From Planctomycetota bacterium (lineage in GTDB: Bacteria; Planctomycetota; B15-G4): a DNA stretch of 55,947 nucleotides. The notes below the pieces were generated by a model. The model saw only the letters and a list, made by a program, of their open reading frames with translations, did not search any database and was not told the DNA's origin. Shown here in pieces: positions 7,374 to 14,989 of this stretch (the first letter of the stretch is position 1; every line of letters starts with the position of its first letter). The translations under genes were made by a program, and so were the position numbers. The stretch spans positions 1 to 55,947 of the forward strand of contig JACKHP010000027.1 in assembly GCA_020638905.1 (NCBI GenBank), given 5' to 3'.

Positions 7374-9335
7374 TCAGCGCATCTGGCGCCGCGCGATCCA
7401 GCCGGCGGCGCCCAGGAGCGCGAGGCAGGTCGCACCGACCGCCCCCTGAAGCTTGCGCTCGTCTCCGTGCAGGCGCAGCCGCTCGGACTGCGCCTGCACG
7501 AGCAGGTCAGCGGCATTGGACCTGGCGGTGTCGCGTACCTGCGCGGCGAGTTCCCGTTCGGGAGACGGCAGGACCGAGGGATCGAGCCCGCCCGCCGCCG
7601 TCCAATGGACGCCCGCGGCGTCGAGATCGCCACGCTCGTAGGCGACGTTGCCGAGCAGCAGATCGGCCCGTGCCCGGACCACGGCCCCCGCGTCCGCCGG
7701 CGGACGCCGCAGCAGCGCCTCGGCTTCGCTCCAGCGCGTCTCCGAGACGAGTTCGCGGGCACGGTCGATCCACTCGGAAGGATCGGTCGGCACCGTGCTC
7801 GGACCTTCGCTCACGAACGGAACCCACTCGCCCGACCAGCTCGCGTGCGCCAGCGCCTCGACCGGTGCGTGGCCGTCGCGCAGCGGTTCGCCTGTCCCAG
7901 GGAGCACGCGCGTGACGTGCGCGTCGACCACCGAGCCGAGTGCCTCGAGCAGGCCGTGCTCGGCCAGCGCCTGACGCTCCGCCTCACGGCTCGGCGGCTC
8001 TCCGTTCCAGGCCAGCACGAGCATGTTGCGTGTCCCCGGGAGGCGCGTGACCCGGGCCTCGCCGAACGCGGCGGCGAGCGTGTGCGAGAGCGCGGCCACC
8101 ACCGGATCCTCGAGTGAGATGCCCCCCACGTTGAGCGCGGCGACACCTCCCGGCAGCAGGTGTGCGCGCACGGCCTCGAAGAACTCGAGGCTGGCCAGGT
8201 GCGGGGGGACGTAGATCTGGCTCGCATAGGCGTCGACGAGGATCGCGCCCCAGCGCGCGTCGATGCGCTCGAGCGCCACGCGTGCGTCGACGCCCGCGTC
8301 GACCTGGGCGCCCGACGGGAGCGCGAACCACTCCCGGCCCAGGTCGACCACGCGCGCGTCGATCTCGACGCCGCGCACCCGAGCCTGCGGGTCGACCGCG
8401 AGCATCTGGCGCGCCATGGTCCCCCCCGCGAGTCCGAGCACGAGCAGCGCGCGGCGGCCGTCCTCGCCCACCGGCGCAGACAGCGCCGGCACGAGGAACG
8501 CGTCGAAGTACATGCCCGTCAGGATCTCGCCCGGTCGGTACGCCGAGTGGAAGCTGTCGAGCCCCTCGTTGAGTCGCAGCAGGCGCATCCCGTCGTCGGC
8601 CTGCTCGACGCGCGCCCACTGGTAGGGCGTCTCGATCGACGCGAGGACGGTGCCGTGCGAGGGCGTCGCGGGGAGCGATCCGCCGAGCCCCCACGCGAGC
8701 GCACCGAAGAGCAGCGCGGCACCCACCACCGCGCCCGTCCGCCGAGCGGGCAGCAGCAAGGCCGCCACGAGCAGGAGTCCTCCCGCGACTCGTACGGCAC
8801 CCGCCGATCCGACCTCCGCGAGCAGCACGTGCGTCGCCCCGAAGGTTCCCAGCAGGCTGCCCGCGGTGCCCGCACCGAGGATGCGTCCGGCCACGCGACC
8901 GGGGGCGACCTGCGCCTCCTTCGAGAGGTGCACGAGCCACGGCGCCACGCCACCCAACGCCGCCATCGGGACGCCCAGGCCGAGCAGCGCCACGAGCAAC
9001 GAGCCGAACACCACGAAGGGATGCGCCGCCAGGAGCGGCAGGTCGGCCGGCAGGACGAGCGGCGACAGCCAACGCACGAGTTCGGGAAGTGCCAGCGAGA
9101 TCGCCCCGCCGATCGCCAGCAGCGCCGCCGGACCGGGACCTCCCCGCCCCTCCGAGGCTCTCCCTCCGAGCCACTGCCCGAGGGCCAGCGCCGCGAGCAC
9201 GACCCCGATCACGTTCGTCCAGACGAGCTGGCTCTGGCCGAACCATGGAGCGAGCAGGCGCACGCCCATGAGCTCGACGATCATCACCGCGGCGCCCGCC
9301 AGGAACGCCACGGAGAGCGTGCGCGCGGTGGTCAT
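7374..9335 (-). CDS. Membrane-bound spermidine-synthase-like methyltransferase-fold protein with TPR tail
   Basis: 653 residues. The first ~220 residues form about seven hydrophobic helices starting MTTARTLSVAFLAGAAVMIV. The centre (about 270-450) is a Rossmann fold: ALLVLGLAGGTMARQML, GVEIDARVVDLGREWF and ILVDAYASQIYVPPHL. The tail has TPR-like helices and ends with a hydrophobic helix (GATCLALLGAAGWIARR). This is the 'fused MFS/spermidine synthase' architecture. The GGGDG motif of true polyamine synthases reads GLAGG, and the second catalytic region is DAYAS, so classical aminopropyl transfer is uncertain. It is last in a probable five-gene operon starting with the NUDIX gene. Confidence 0.85.
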   Translation of the reverse strand: MTTARTLSVAFLAGAAVMIVELMGVRLLAPWFGQSQLVWTNVIGVVLAALALGQWLGGRASEGRGGPGPAALLAIGGAISLALPELVRWLSPLVLPADLPLLAAHPFVVFGSLLVALLGLGVPMAALGGVAPWLVHLSKEAQVAPGRVAGRILGAGTAGSLLGTFGATHVLLAEVGSAGAVRVAGGLLLVAALLLPARRTGAVVGAALLFGALAWGLGGSLPATPSHGTVLASIETPYQWARVEQADDGMRLLRLNEGLDSFHSAYRPGEILTGMYFDAFLVPALSAPVGEDGRRALLVLGLAGGTMARQMLAVDPQARVRGVEIDARVVDLGREWFALPSGAQVDAGVDARVALERIDARWGAILVDAYASQIYVPPHLASLEFFEAVRAHLLPGGVAALNVGGISLEDPVVAALSHTLAAAFGEARVTRLPGTRNMLVLAWNGEPPSREAERQALAEHGLLEALGSVVDAHVTRVLPGTGEPLRDGHAPVEALAHASWSGEWVPFVSEGPSTVPTDPSEWIDRARELVSETRWSEAEALLRRPPADAGAVVRARADLLLGNVAYERGDLDAAGVHWTAAGGLDPSVLPSPERELAAQVRDTARSNAADLLVQAQSERLRLHGDERKLQGAVGATCLALLGAAGWIARRQMR

Positions 9336-9360
9336 GGCGCGATCCCGCGGCGACCGGGCG

Positions 9361-10719
9361 TCACGGCGTGTTGCGCGGGATCTGCTCGATCAGGATGTCG
9401 TCGGTGTACAGGCCGTAGTCGCCCGAGTTGAAGAAGTAGCGGTTGTCGAGCAGGTGCCGCAGCGAGCGCTTGGGCACCGTCTTGGCCTTCTGCTCTCCGT
9501 TGACGATCACGGTCACCGGCTTGCCCATGTCGACGAGCGCGTCGGACAGGTACACGCGCAGCTCGAGCACGTTGACCGTGTCGATCTCGATCGTGTTCTT
9601 GGCGCGGTCGATCTTCGCGTGCATCAGCGGATAGTCGGGGTCACCCGGCTTGGACGACGCGCGCCGGTTCACCACCGAGGCCTGGCACCAGGCGTTGCTC
9701 CCGAACACGACGTCGGCCGGACGGTAGCGGATCTCGCTCGGCGCCAGGTCGCGCTTCGCACCGTCGAGCCAATCGCGGACCTGAGTACGCGCCTCGTCGG
9801 ACGGGTCGAGGGCCGAGCCGCCCGAATCGACCTGGGTGATCGTGACACCGTCGACCGACGCATCGACCAGGGCGCTCACGTCGTCGGGCGACTCGCTGCC
9901 CTTCACGTACAGGGCCTTCATGCCGAACAGGTTCTCGAGCACGATCTCCGGCGACGAGACCTCGCCGCCGCGGTCGATCACGCCGGCGAAGAACGAGGGA
10001 GCGTTCGTCGCCAGGCGCAGCGCGTCGAGCCCGGCGCCGTCCCAGCCGTCGAGCACCACACGGGAGCGGTCGAAGCGCACCTGCTCGAAGAGGATGCGCA
10101 TGCTGGTGAAGAAGACATCGTTGCCGGTCGGGCTCATCCACGACGAGTCGACCTCGGTCGTCTCGGCCGAGCGCCCTTCGGACTGGTGCCCGAGCGGGAC
10201 GAGCACGATCGACGTCCCCATGACGTCCGAGTAGATCGTGCCGGCCATCTCCTTGGCCTTGTCCTCGAACAGCGCGCCCTCGCCCAGCGGGGGCTTCAAC
10301 GCCACGATGACCGGCAGCGTGGCACCCTTGCCGTAGTCTGCGGGCAGCGAGAGCAGCGCCGCGGTGCGGATGTCGTTGCCCTCGTCGACGAACACGTGGG
10401 TGAAGAAGCCCTTGCCCGCGTTCGCCTTGAAGCTCCGGTCGTCGGGCTTGGACTCCTCGAGCACGTAGTCCCAGTCACCGATGTAGGCCAGCATCGGACG
10501 CTCGAGCTTGGCCCGCTTGGCGGCCTTCTCGAGCGCGTCCTCGATGTCGTCGAGGGCCTCCTGCTGGGCCGCGCGGTCGTCGGGGCCGAGCGCCTCGAAG
10601 TAGGCGTTGACGTCCTTGGTGAGCTTGCCGAGGTCCTTGTCCGAGACGCCCGAGCGCGGCAGCCCGCCGTCCTGGAGGGCCGTCAGCGAGAGGACGGGCA
10701 GCAGCAGCGCGGCGAGCAT
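9361..10719 (-). CDS. Secreted alpha/beta-hydrolase-like protein with altered nucleophile elbow
   Basis: 452 residues, with a signal peptide MLAALLLPVLSLTALQ; the ATG at 10719 is preceded by GGAGAAG. After a charged helical region (about 25-75) the fold pattern is that of PHB-depolymerase-type esterases: LPVIVALKPPLGEG, RILFEQVRFDRSRVVLDGWDGAG, then LALRLATNAP-like helix and FGMKALYVKGSESPDD. The elbow reads G-W-D-G-A-G where GxSxG is expected, so the serine nucleophile is replaced by aspartate; it may be non-catalytic or use different chemistry. Same strand and close to the TPR gene upstream (58 bases) and the membrane gene downstream (25 bases). Confidence 0.75.
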   Translation of the reverse strand: MLAALLLPVLSLTALQDGGLPRSGVSDKDLGKLTKDVNAYFEALGPDDRAAQQEALDDIEDALEKAAKRAKLERPMLAYIGDWDYVLEESKPDDRSFKANAGKGFFTHVFVDEGNDIRTAALLSLPADYGKGATLPVIVALKPPLGEGALFEDKAKEMAGTIYSDVMGTSIVLVPLGHQSEGRSAETTEVDSSWMSPTGNDVFFTSMRILFEQVRFDRSRVVLDGWDGAGLDALRLATNAPSFFAGVIDRGGEVSSPEIVLENLFGMKALYVKGSESPDDVSALVDASVDGVTITQVDSGGSALDPSDEARTQVRDWLDGAKRDLAPSEIRYRPADVVFGSNAWCQASVVNRRASSKPGDPDYPLMHAKIDRAKNTIEIDTVNVLELRVYLSDALVDMGKPVTVIVNGEQKAKTVPKRSLRHLLDNRYFFNSGDYGLYTDDILIEQIPRNTP

Positions 10720-10777
10720 CACGAGCTTCTCCGGGTGGTGAGGCGGACCAGCGAGTGTATCCAGGCCCCCGAGGGGG

Positions 10778-12148
10778 TCAAAGGGACGCATCTCGCGCGA
10801 GCAGGCGCAGCAGCAGCGAGCGCGCCCGAGCCGGCTCCTGGACCAGGACGTCCTCGGCGAGCGCGCGCGCCTGGGCCCGCTCGGTGGCGTCCGGGTCCCC
10901 TTCGAGCAGCAGGCGCGCGAGGTTCTCGTGCGCGTCGATCGAACCCGGCAAGCCGATCGCCTCGGTGAGCAGAGCACGCGCTCGCGCCCGGTCGCCGCGC
11001 GCCTCGGCGGCGAGCGCCGCATCGTTGAGCAGGTCGGCGCGCCCCGGGAAGTGCTCGATCAATGCCTCCCAGGCCTCGGCCGCGAGGGCGTCGCGACCCG
11101 AGCGCCAGAGCGTCAGGGCGCGGTTGCGCTGGGCGCGCTCGTCGCGCGGTTCGATCGCCAGCGCGCGGTCGTAGATCGCCACCGCCTCGTCGAAGCGGCG
11201 CTGCTGTCCGAGGCGGTCGGCCACGCTGACGAGGTCGCCGTAGGCGTCCCAGTCGCGCTCGCGGGCCAGGGGTTCGAGCAGATCGGCCGCCTCGAGGGGG
11301 CGATCGTTGAGCGACAGAGCGCGCGCGTGGGCCCGATCGATGACGGCCGTGCGCCCCTTCCGTCCCTCGTCGAAGGCCGCCAGCGCGTCGGCCTTGCGGT
11401 CGAGCTGCTCGAGCGCGAACGCCCGATGCCATGCCAGCCAGGCGTCGTCGGTCCACTCGGGACGCGACCGCAGCCGATCGAGCCGCTCGAGTCGCTGCGG
11501 CGCCGCCGAAGGCCCCGGCAACAGGCGCTCGAGCACGTCGAGCAGCGAGTCACGCGCGACCAGCGCGTCGAATCGTCCGTCGACGGCGGCGTCCCAGGCC
11601 GCGAGGGCCTCGTCGCGTCGTCCCAGCGCCGAGAGCGCGTCCGCCAGCGCCAACTGGACGTCGCCCCGACCCGGCGCGCCCTCGGCCGCGCGTCCCAACC
11701 ACAGCGCGGCCTCCTCGAAGGCCCCTGCGTCGAGCGCGAGCAGTCCGCGCACGTAGGCAGCCCCCGGCCAGTGCGACTCGGCGTAGTGCGCCTCGAAGGC
11801 GGCCGGATCGACCGGCAGCCCGTGCCCCCAGGCCAGCAGCCCCCCCCATTCGCAGGCCTCGGCCTGACGCGGAGAGGCCAGATCGGACGCGCGGGCGAAG
11901 TGCTCGGCCGCCGAGTCGAGCAGTCGCTGTCCCATGCTCGCGGCGAAGGTCCCGCTCCCGAGGCCGTCGATCTGGGCCGCCTCGGAGCGTCCCAGCCAGT
12001 AGAGCGCCTCGCCGTCGTCGGGCGCCACGGCGAGCCGCGCGTGGGCCGCCTCCTCGATCTGCTGCCAGGCGCCTTCGGCAGCCCACCCGGTCCACGCCGG
12101 GCCGTCGGGGACGAAGAGCAGGAGGATCGATAGCAGTGCGGCGGACAT
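10778..12148 (-). CDS. Secreted TPR-repeat protein
   Basis: 456 residues with a short signal-like N-terminus (MSAALLSILLLFVPDG). The rest is tetratricopeptide-type helical repeats throughout: for example DDGEALYWLGRSEA, DVQLALADALSALGRRDEALAAWDAAV, and RFDEAVAIYDRALAIEPRDERAQRNRALTLWR near residue 345. No enzyme domain. It follows purM by 51 bases on the same strand, probably in one transcript, but functional linkage to purine synthesis is unlikely. Confidence 0.85.
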   Translation of the reverse strand: MSAALLSILLLFVPDGPAWTGWAAEGAWQQIEEAAHARLAVAPDDGEALYWLGRSEAAQIDGLGSGTFAASMGQRLLDSAAEHFARASDLASPRQAEACEWGGLLAWGHGLPVDPAAFEAHYAESHWPGAAYVRGLLALDAGAFEEAALWLGRAAEGAPGRGDVQLALADALSALGRRDEALAAWDAAVDGRFDALVARDSLLDVLERLLPGPSAAPQRLERLDRLRSRPEWTDDAWLAWHRAFALEQLDRKADALAAFDEGRKGRTAVIDRAHARALSLNDRPLEAADLLEPLARERDWDAYGDLVSVADRLGQQRRFDEAVAIYDRALAIEPRDERAQRNRALTLWRSGRDALAAEAWEALIEHFPGRADLLNDAALAAEARGDRARARALLTEAIGLPGSIDAHENLARLLLEGDPDATERAQARALAEDVLVQEPARARSLLLRLLARDASL

Positions 12149-12199
12149 GGGCGGCCCCGGAACGCGAACTCCTCGACGGACGGTCGGACCTCCTGCGGA

Positions 12200-13270
12200 C
12201 TACGCGTCCGAGGAGCCGGCGTAACGCACGCTCCCGTCTCCCGGCTCGACGCGCCCCACGACCAGCGGACGCTCGCCGCCCTCGCGCAACACCGCGAGCA
12301 CGCGCTCGACGGCGCCGGGTGCCACGAGGCAGAGCATGCCGAGCCCCATGTTGAACGTGCGGTCCATCTCGGCACGCGCCACGGGCCCCAGGCGTTGGAG
12401 CGCAGTGAACAGCGGCGGCACGTCCCAGGCGTCGCGATCGATCACCGCCGAGAGATGCTTCGGCAGCACGCGCGGGACGTTGTCGGTGAAGCCTCCGCCC
12501 GTGATGTGCGCCAGGGCGTGCAGGTCTTCGTCCTTCAGCAGCGGCAGCAGGGGACGCCGATAGCAGCGGTGCTCCGCCAGCAACGCGTCGCCCACCGAGA
12601 TGTCCATTCCGGGCAGCGTGTCGTGCACGTCCAGGCCGGCTCGCTCGAAGAGGATCTTCTGCGCCAGCGAGTAGCCGTTCGTGTGCAGCCCCGAAGAGTG
12701 CAGGCCGATCAGCACGTCGCCCGCCCGCACGCGCTCGAGCCCCAGCACCTGCGGACGGTCGACCACGCCCACGATGAAACCGGCCAGATCGAAGTCGTCG
12801 GGACGGTACAGCCCCGGCATCTCGGCCGATTCGCCGCCGATCAACGCCAGTCCTTCGGCCTCGCAGGCGCGCGCGAAACCCGACACGAGGGCCGCCAGCT
12901 TGCCCTCGCCGAAGTGTCCCGCCGCGACGTAGTCGAGGAAGAACAGCGGCTCGGCCCCCATGACGAGGATGTCGTCGACGCAGTGGTTCACGAGGCAGGC
13001 TCCCACCGTGTCGTAGCGCTCCATGCGCTGGGCCACGAGCAGCTTGGTGCCCACGCCGTCGGTGCTCGAGACGAGCACCGGCTCGGCCATGCCGCCGAAG
13101 TCGGCCCGGAACAGCGCGCCGAAGCTGCCGATGCCGGTCAGCACGCGAGGGTCGGTGTGCGTCCGTCTGGCCATCTTCGCCACCTGGCGCAGCTCGTCGG
13201 TGACGCGATCGATGTCGACGCCCGCATCCCTGTAGGTGAGCGGGGCCGATCCGGAGGCGGGCTCTACCAT
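12200..13270 (-). CDS. purM: Phosphoribosylformylglycinamidine cyclo-ligase (AIR synthetase)
   Basis: 356 residues; closes the imidazole ring in purine synthesis (FGAM + ATP to AIR). Typical PurM sequence from the start: LTYRDAGVDIDRVTDEL, then FGALFRADF, STDGVGTKLLVAQ (ATP/substrate site), NHCVDDILVMGAEPLFFLDY, and IGGESAEMPGLY, with HSSGLHTNGYSLAQKILF and AHITGGGFTDNVPRVLP further on. The ATG at 13270 lies inside the last codons of the NUDIX gene (CCATGGTAG), a 7-base overlap that suggests coupling. Confidence 0.96.
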   Translation of the reverse strand: MVEPASGSAPLTYRDAGVDIDRVTDELRQVAKMARRTHTDPRVLTGIGSFGALFRADFGGMAEPVLVSSTDGVGTKLLVAQRMERYDTVGACLVNHCVDDILVMGAEPLFFLDYVAAGHFGEGKLAALVSGFARACEAEGLALIGGESAEMPGLYRPDDFDLAGFIVGVVDRPQVLGLERVRAGDVLIGLHSSGLHTNGYSLAQKILFERAGLDVHDTLPGMDISVGDALLAEHRCYRRPLLPLLKDEDLHALAHITGGGFTDNVPRVLPKHLSAVIDRDAWDVPPLFTALQRLGPVARAEMDRTFNMGLGMLCLVAPGAVERVLAVLREGGERPLVVGRVEPGDGSVRYAGSSDA

Positions 13271-13782
13271 GGTCTCGGTGCTCCGCTGCGCAGTCGTTCG
13301 AGGACCACGCGGTCGTTGTGGAAGGCGAGCTCTTGCGGCAGCTCGTCGAGGGAGTGGAAGGCGACCTCGGCGCAGTCGTCGCCGGGGCACAGCTCGCCGC
13401 CCATCTCCTCGCCCGAGTAGACGACGAGCAGCGACGGCTTCCTGGGATCGTCCGTGGTGGACAGTACGTCGATCAAGCCCGTGAGCCGCACGATCAGGCC
13501 GGTCTCCTCGCGCGTCTCGCGCACGGCGGTCGACTCGGCCGACTCGTCGATCTCCTGGTAGCCAGCGGGCAGGCCCCAGCAGCCCTCGCGCGGCGGGACG
13601 GCCCGCCGGCAGAGCAGCACCTCACGCCCGCGCAGGACGACCACCGCCGCGGCCGGGACCGGGTTCTCCCAGTGGACGAGGCCGCAGGCCGGACAGACGC
13701 GGCGCGGCCGTCCGTCGAGCTCGCGCTCCTCGAGCGCGTGGCCGCAGGCCATGCAATGCGCCGGCGTGGGACGGACCTGCAT
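13264..13782 (-). CDS. NUDIX hydrolase with N-terminal zinc ribbon
   Basis: 172 residues. A four-cysteine zinc ribbon (CMACG ... CPACG, residues 10-35) precedes a NUDIX domain with a complete box: G at the start of GYQEIDESAESTAVRETREE, ending TGLI, i.e. Gx5Ex7REUxEExGU. This arrangement resembles NudC-type and ADP-ribose/NADH pyrophosphatases; the true substrate is unknown. It is the first gene of the operon leading to purM. The ATG is preceded at 8 bases by a -10-like TATCAT and has no Shine-Dalgarno, suggesting a leaderless mRNA. Confidence 0.9.
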   Translation of the reverse strand: MQVRPTPAHCMACGHALEERELDGRPRRVCPACGLVHWENPVPAAAVVVLRGREVLLCRRAVPPREGCWGLPAGYQEIDESAESTAVRETREETGLIVRLTGLIDVLSTTDDPRKPSLLVVYSGEEMGGELCPGDDCAEVAFHSLDELPQELAFHNDRVVLERLRSGAPRPW

Positions 13783-13790
13783 GCGCGCGA

Positions 13791-13796
13791 ATGATA
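13791..13796 (-). promoter_or_regulatory. -10-like TATCAT directly before the NUDIX start
   Basis: Minus-strand TATCAT ends 8 bases before the ATG at 13782, so transcription would start at or next to the start codon. Confidence 0.45.
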
Positions 13797-13813
13797 CCAG
13801 AGGGTGCACACCG

Positions 13814-13819
13814 TATACT
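13814..13819 (+). promoter_or_regulatory. -10-like TATACT directly before dxr
   Basis: TATACT (5 of 6) ends 9 bases before the dxr ATG. With the opposing TATCAT it gives two back-to-back promoters inside 46 bases. No -35 is visible. Confidence 0.5.
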
Positions 13820-13828
13820 CGGCCCCCC

Positions 13829-14983
13829 ATGGTGAAACGCGTGCTCGTCCTCGGATCCACCGGATCCGTGGGGACCCAGACCCTCGACGTCCTGTCGGCC
13901 CTCGCGACGAGCCACCGTGTGGTGGGACTCGCGGCCCGACGCTCGGCCGACCTGCTCTCCCGGCAGGCGCACGCCACCCGTCCCGAGGCGGTCTGCCTCG
14001 TCGACGAGGCGGCGGCGTCGGCGCTCGACCTGCCGGACGGCTGCGCGCGCCTGCACGGCGCCGACGGACTCGTCGAACTCGTCGAGCGCACGCGTCCCGA
14101 CGTGGTCGTGTGCGCCGTGACCGGTGCCGCGGGACTCCCGTCGACCCTGGCCGCGGCCGAGACAGGTGCCGTGGTCGCGCTCGCCAACAAGGAGAGCCTC
14201 GTGCTCGCCGGGCACCTCGTGAAGCGCGCCGTGCAGCGCTCCGGCGGGACGCTCGTCCCGGTCGACAGCGAGCACTCGGCCATCGCCCAGTGCCTTGCCG
14301 GCGAAGACCGGGGCGGCGTGCGGCGCCTGGTGCTGACCGCCTCGGGCGGCCCGTTCCGCGGCAGGACCCGGGCCGAGCTGCGTGAGGTGACCGTCGCACA
14401 GGCCCTGCGCCATCCCTCGTGGGAGATGGGCCCGCGCATCACGATCGACAGCGCGACGCTCATGAACAAGGCGCTCGAGGTGATCGAGGCCTGCCACCTG
14501 TTCGACGTGCCGCAGGAACTCGTCCACGTCGTGGTCCACCCGCAGAGCATCGTGCACTCGATGGTCGAGTTCGTTGACGGGGCCGTGATCGCCCAGCTCA
14601 GCCCGCCCGACATGCGCTTGCCGATCCGCTACGCCCTGGGCTATCCGTCCCGCGTGCCTTCCGGACAGCCACCCGTCGACTTCACGCGCCTGCCCACGCT
14701 CACGTTCGAGCAGCCCGACCGGGAGACCTTCCCGTGCCTGGCGCTGGGCGAACGGGCGGCGCGCGCGGGCGGCCTGGCCGGCACGATCCTGAACGCCGCG
14801 AACGAGATCACCGTCGAAGCCTTCCTGTCGGGACGGCTGCCGTTCCTCGAGATCGCGACCCTCGTGGGCGAGGCGCTCGACCGCTTCCCGTCCACTCCCG
14901 ACCCCGACCTGCCGACGATCCTCGAGACCGACGCCGCCGTCCGTCGTCACGTCGCGTCGCGCCTCCCCCAACCGACCCGCTGA
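13829..14983 (+). CDS. dxr: 1-Deoxy-D-xylulose 5-phosphate reductoisomerase
   Basis: 384 residues; makes 2-C-methyl-D-erythritol 4-phosphate from DXP with NADPH, the second step of the non-mevalonate isoprenoid pathway. NADPH motif VLGSTGSVGTQTLDV at the N-terminus; LANKESLVLAG; VDSEHSAI with the metal-binding D and E; SGGPFRG; SWEMGPRITIDSATLMNKALE, EACHLF and VHPQSIVHSMVEF are all intact. The ATG at 13829 starts directly with the Rossmann strand. It sits 6 bases before rseP, a common bacterial gene order. Confidence 0.97.
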   Translation: MVKRVLVLGSTGSVGTQTLDVLSALATSHRVVGLAARRSADLLSRQAHATRPEAVCLVDEAAASALDLPDGCARLHGADGLVELVERTRPDVVVCAVTGAAGLPSTLAAAETGAVVALANKESLVLAGHLVKRAVQRSGGTLVPVDSEHSAIAQCLAGEDRGGVRRLVLTASGGPFRGRTRAELREVTVAQALRHPSWEMGPRITIDSATLMNKALEVIEACHLFDVPQELVHVVVHPQSIVHSMVEFVDGAVIAQLSPPDMRLPIRYALGYPSRVPSGQPPVDFTRLPTLTFEQPDRETFPCLALGERAARAGGLAGTILNAANEITVEAFLSGRLPFLEIATLVGEALDRFPSTPDPDLPTILETDAAVRRHVASRLPQPTR

Positions 14984-14989
14984 GGGCCC

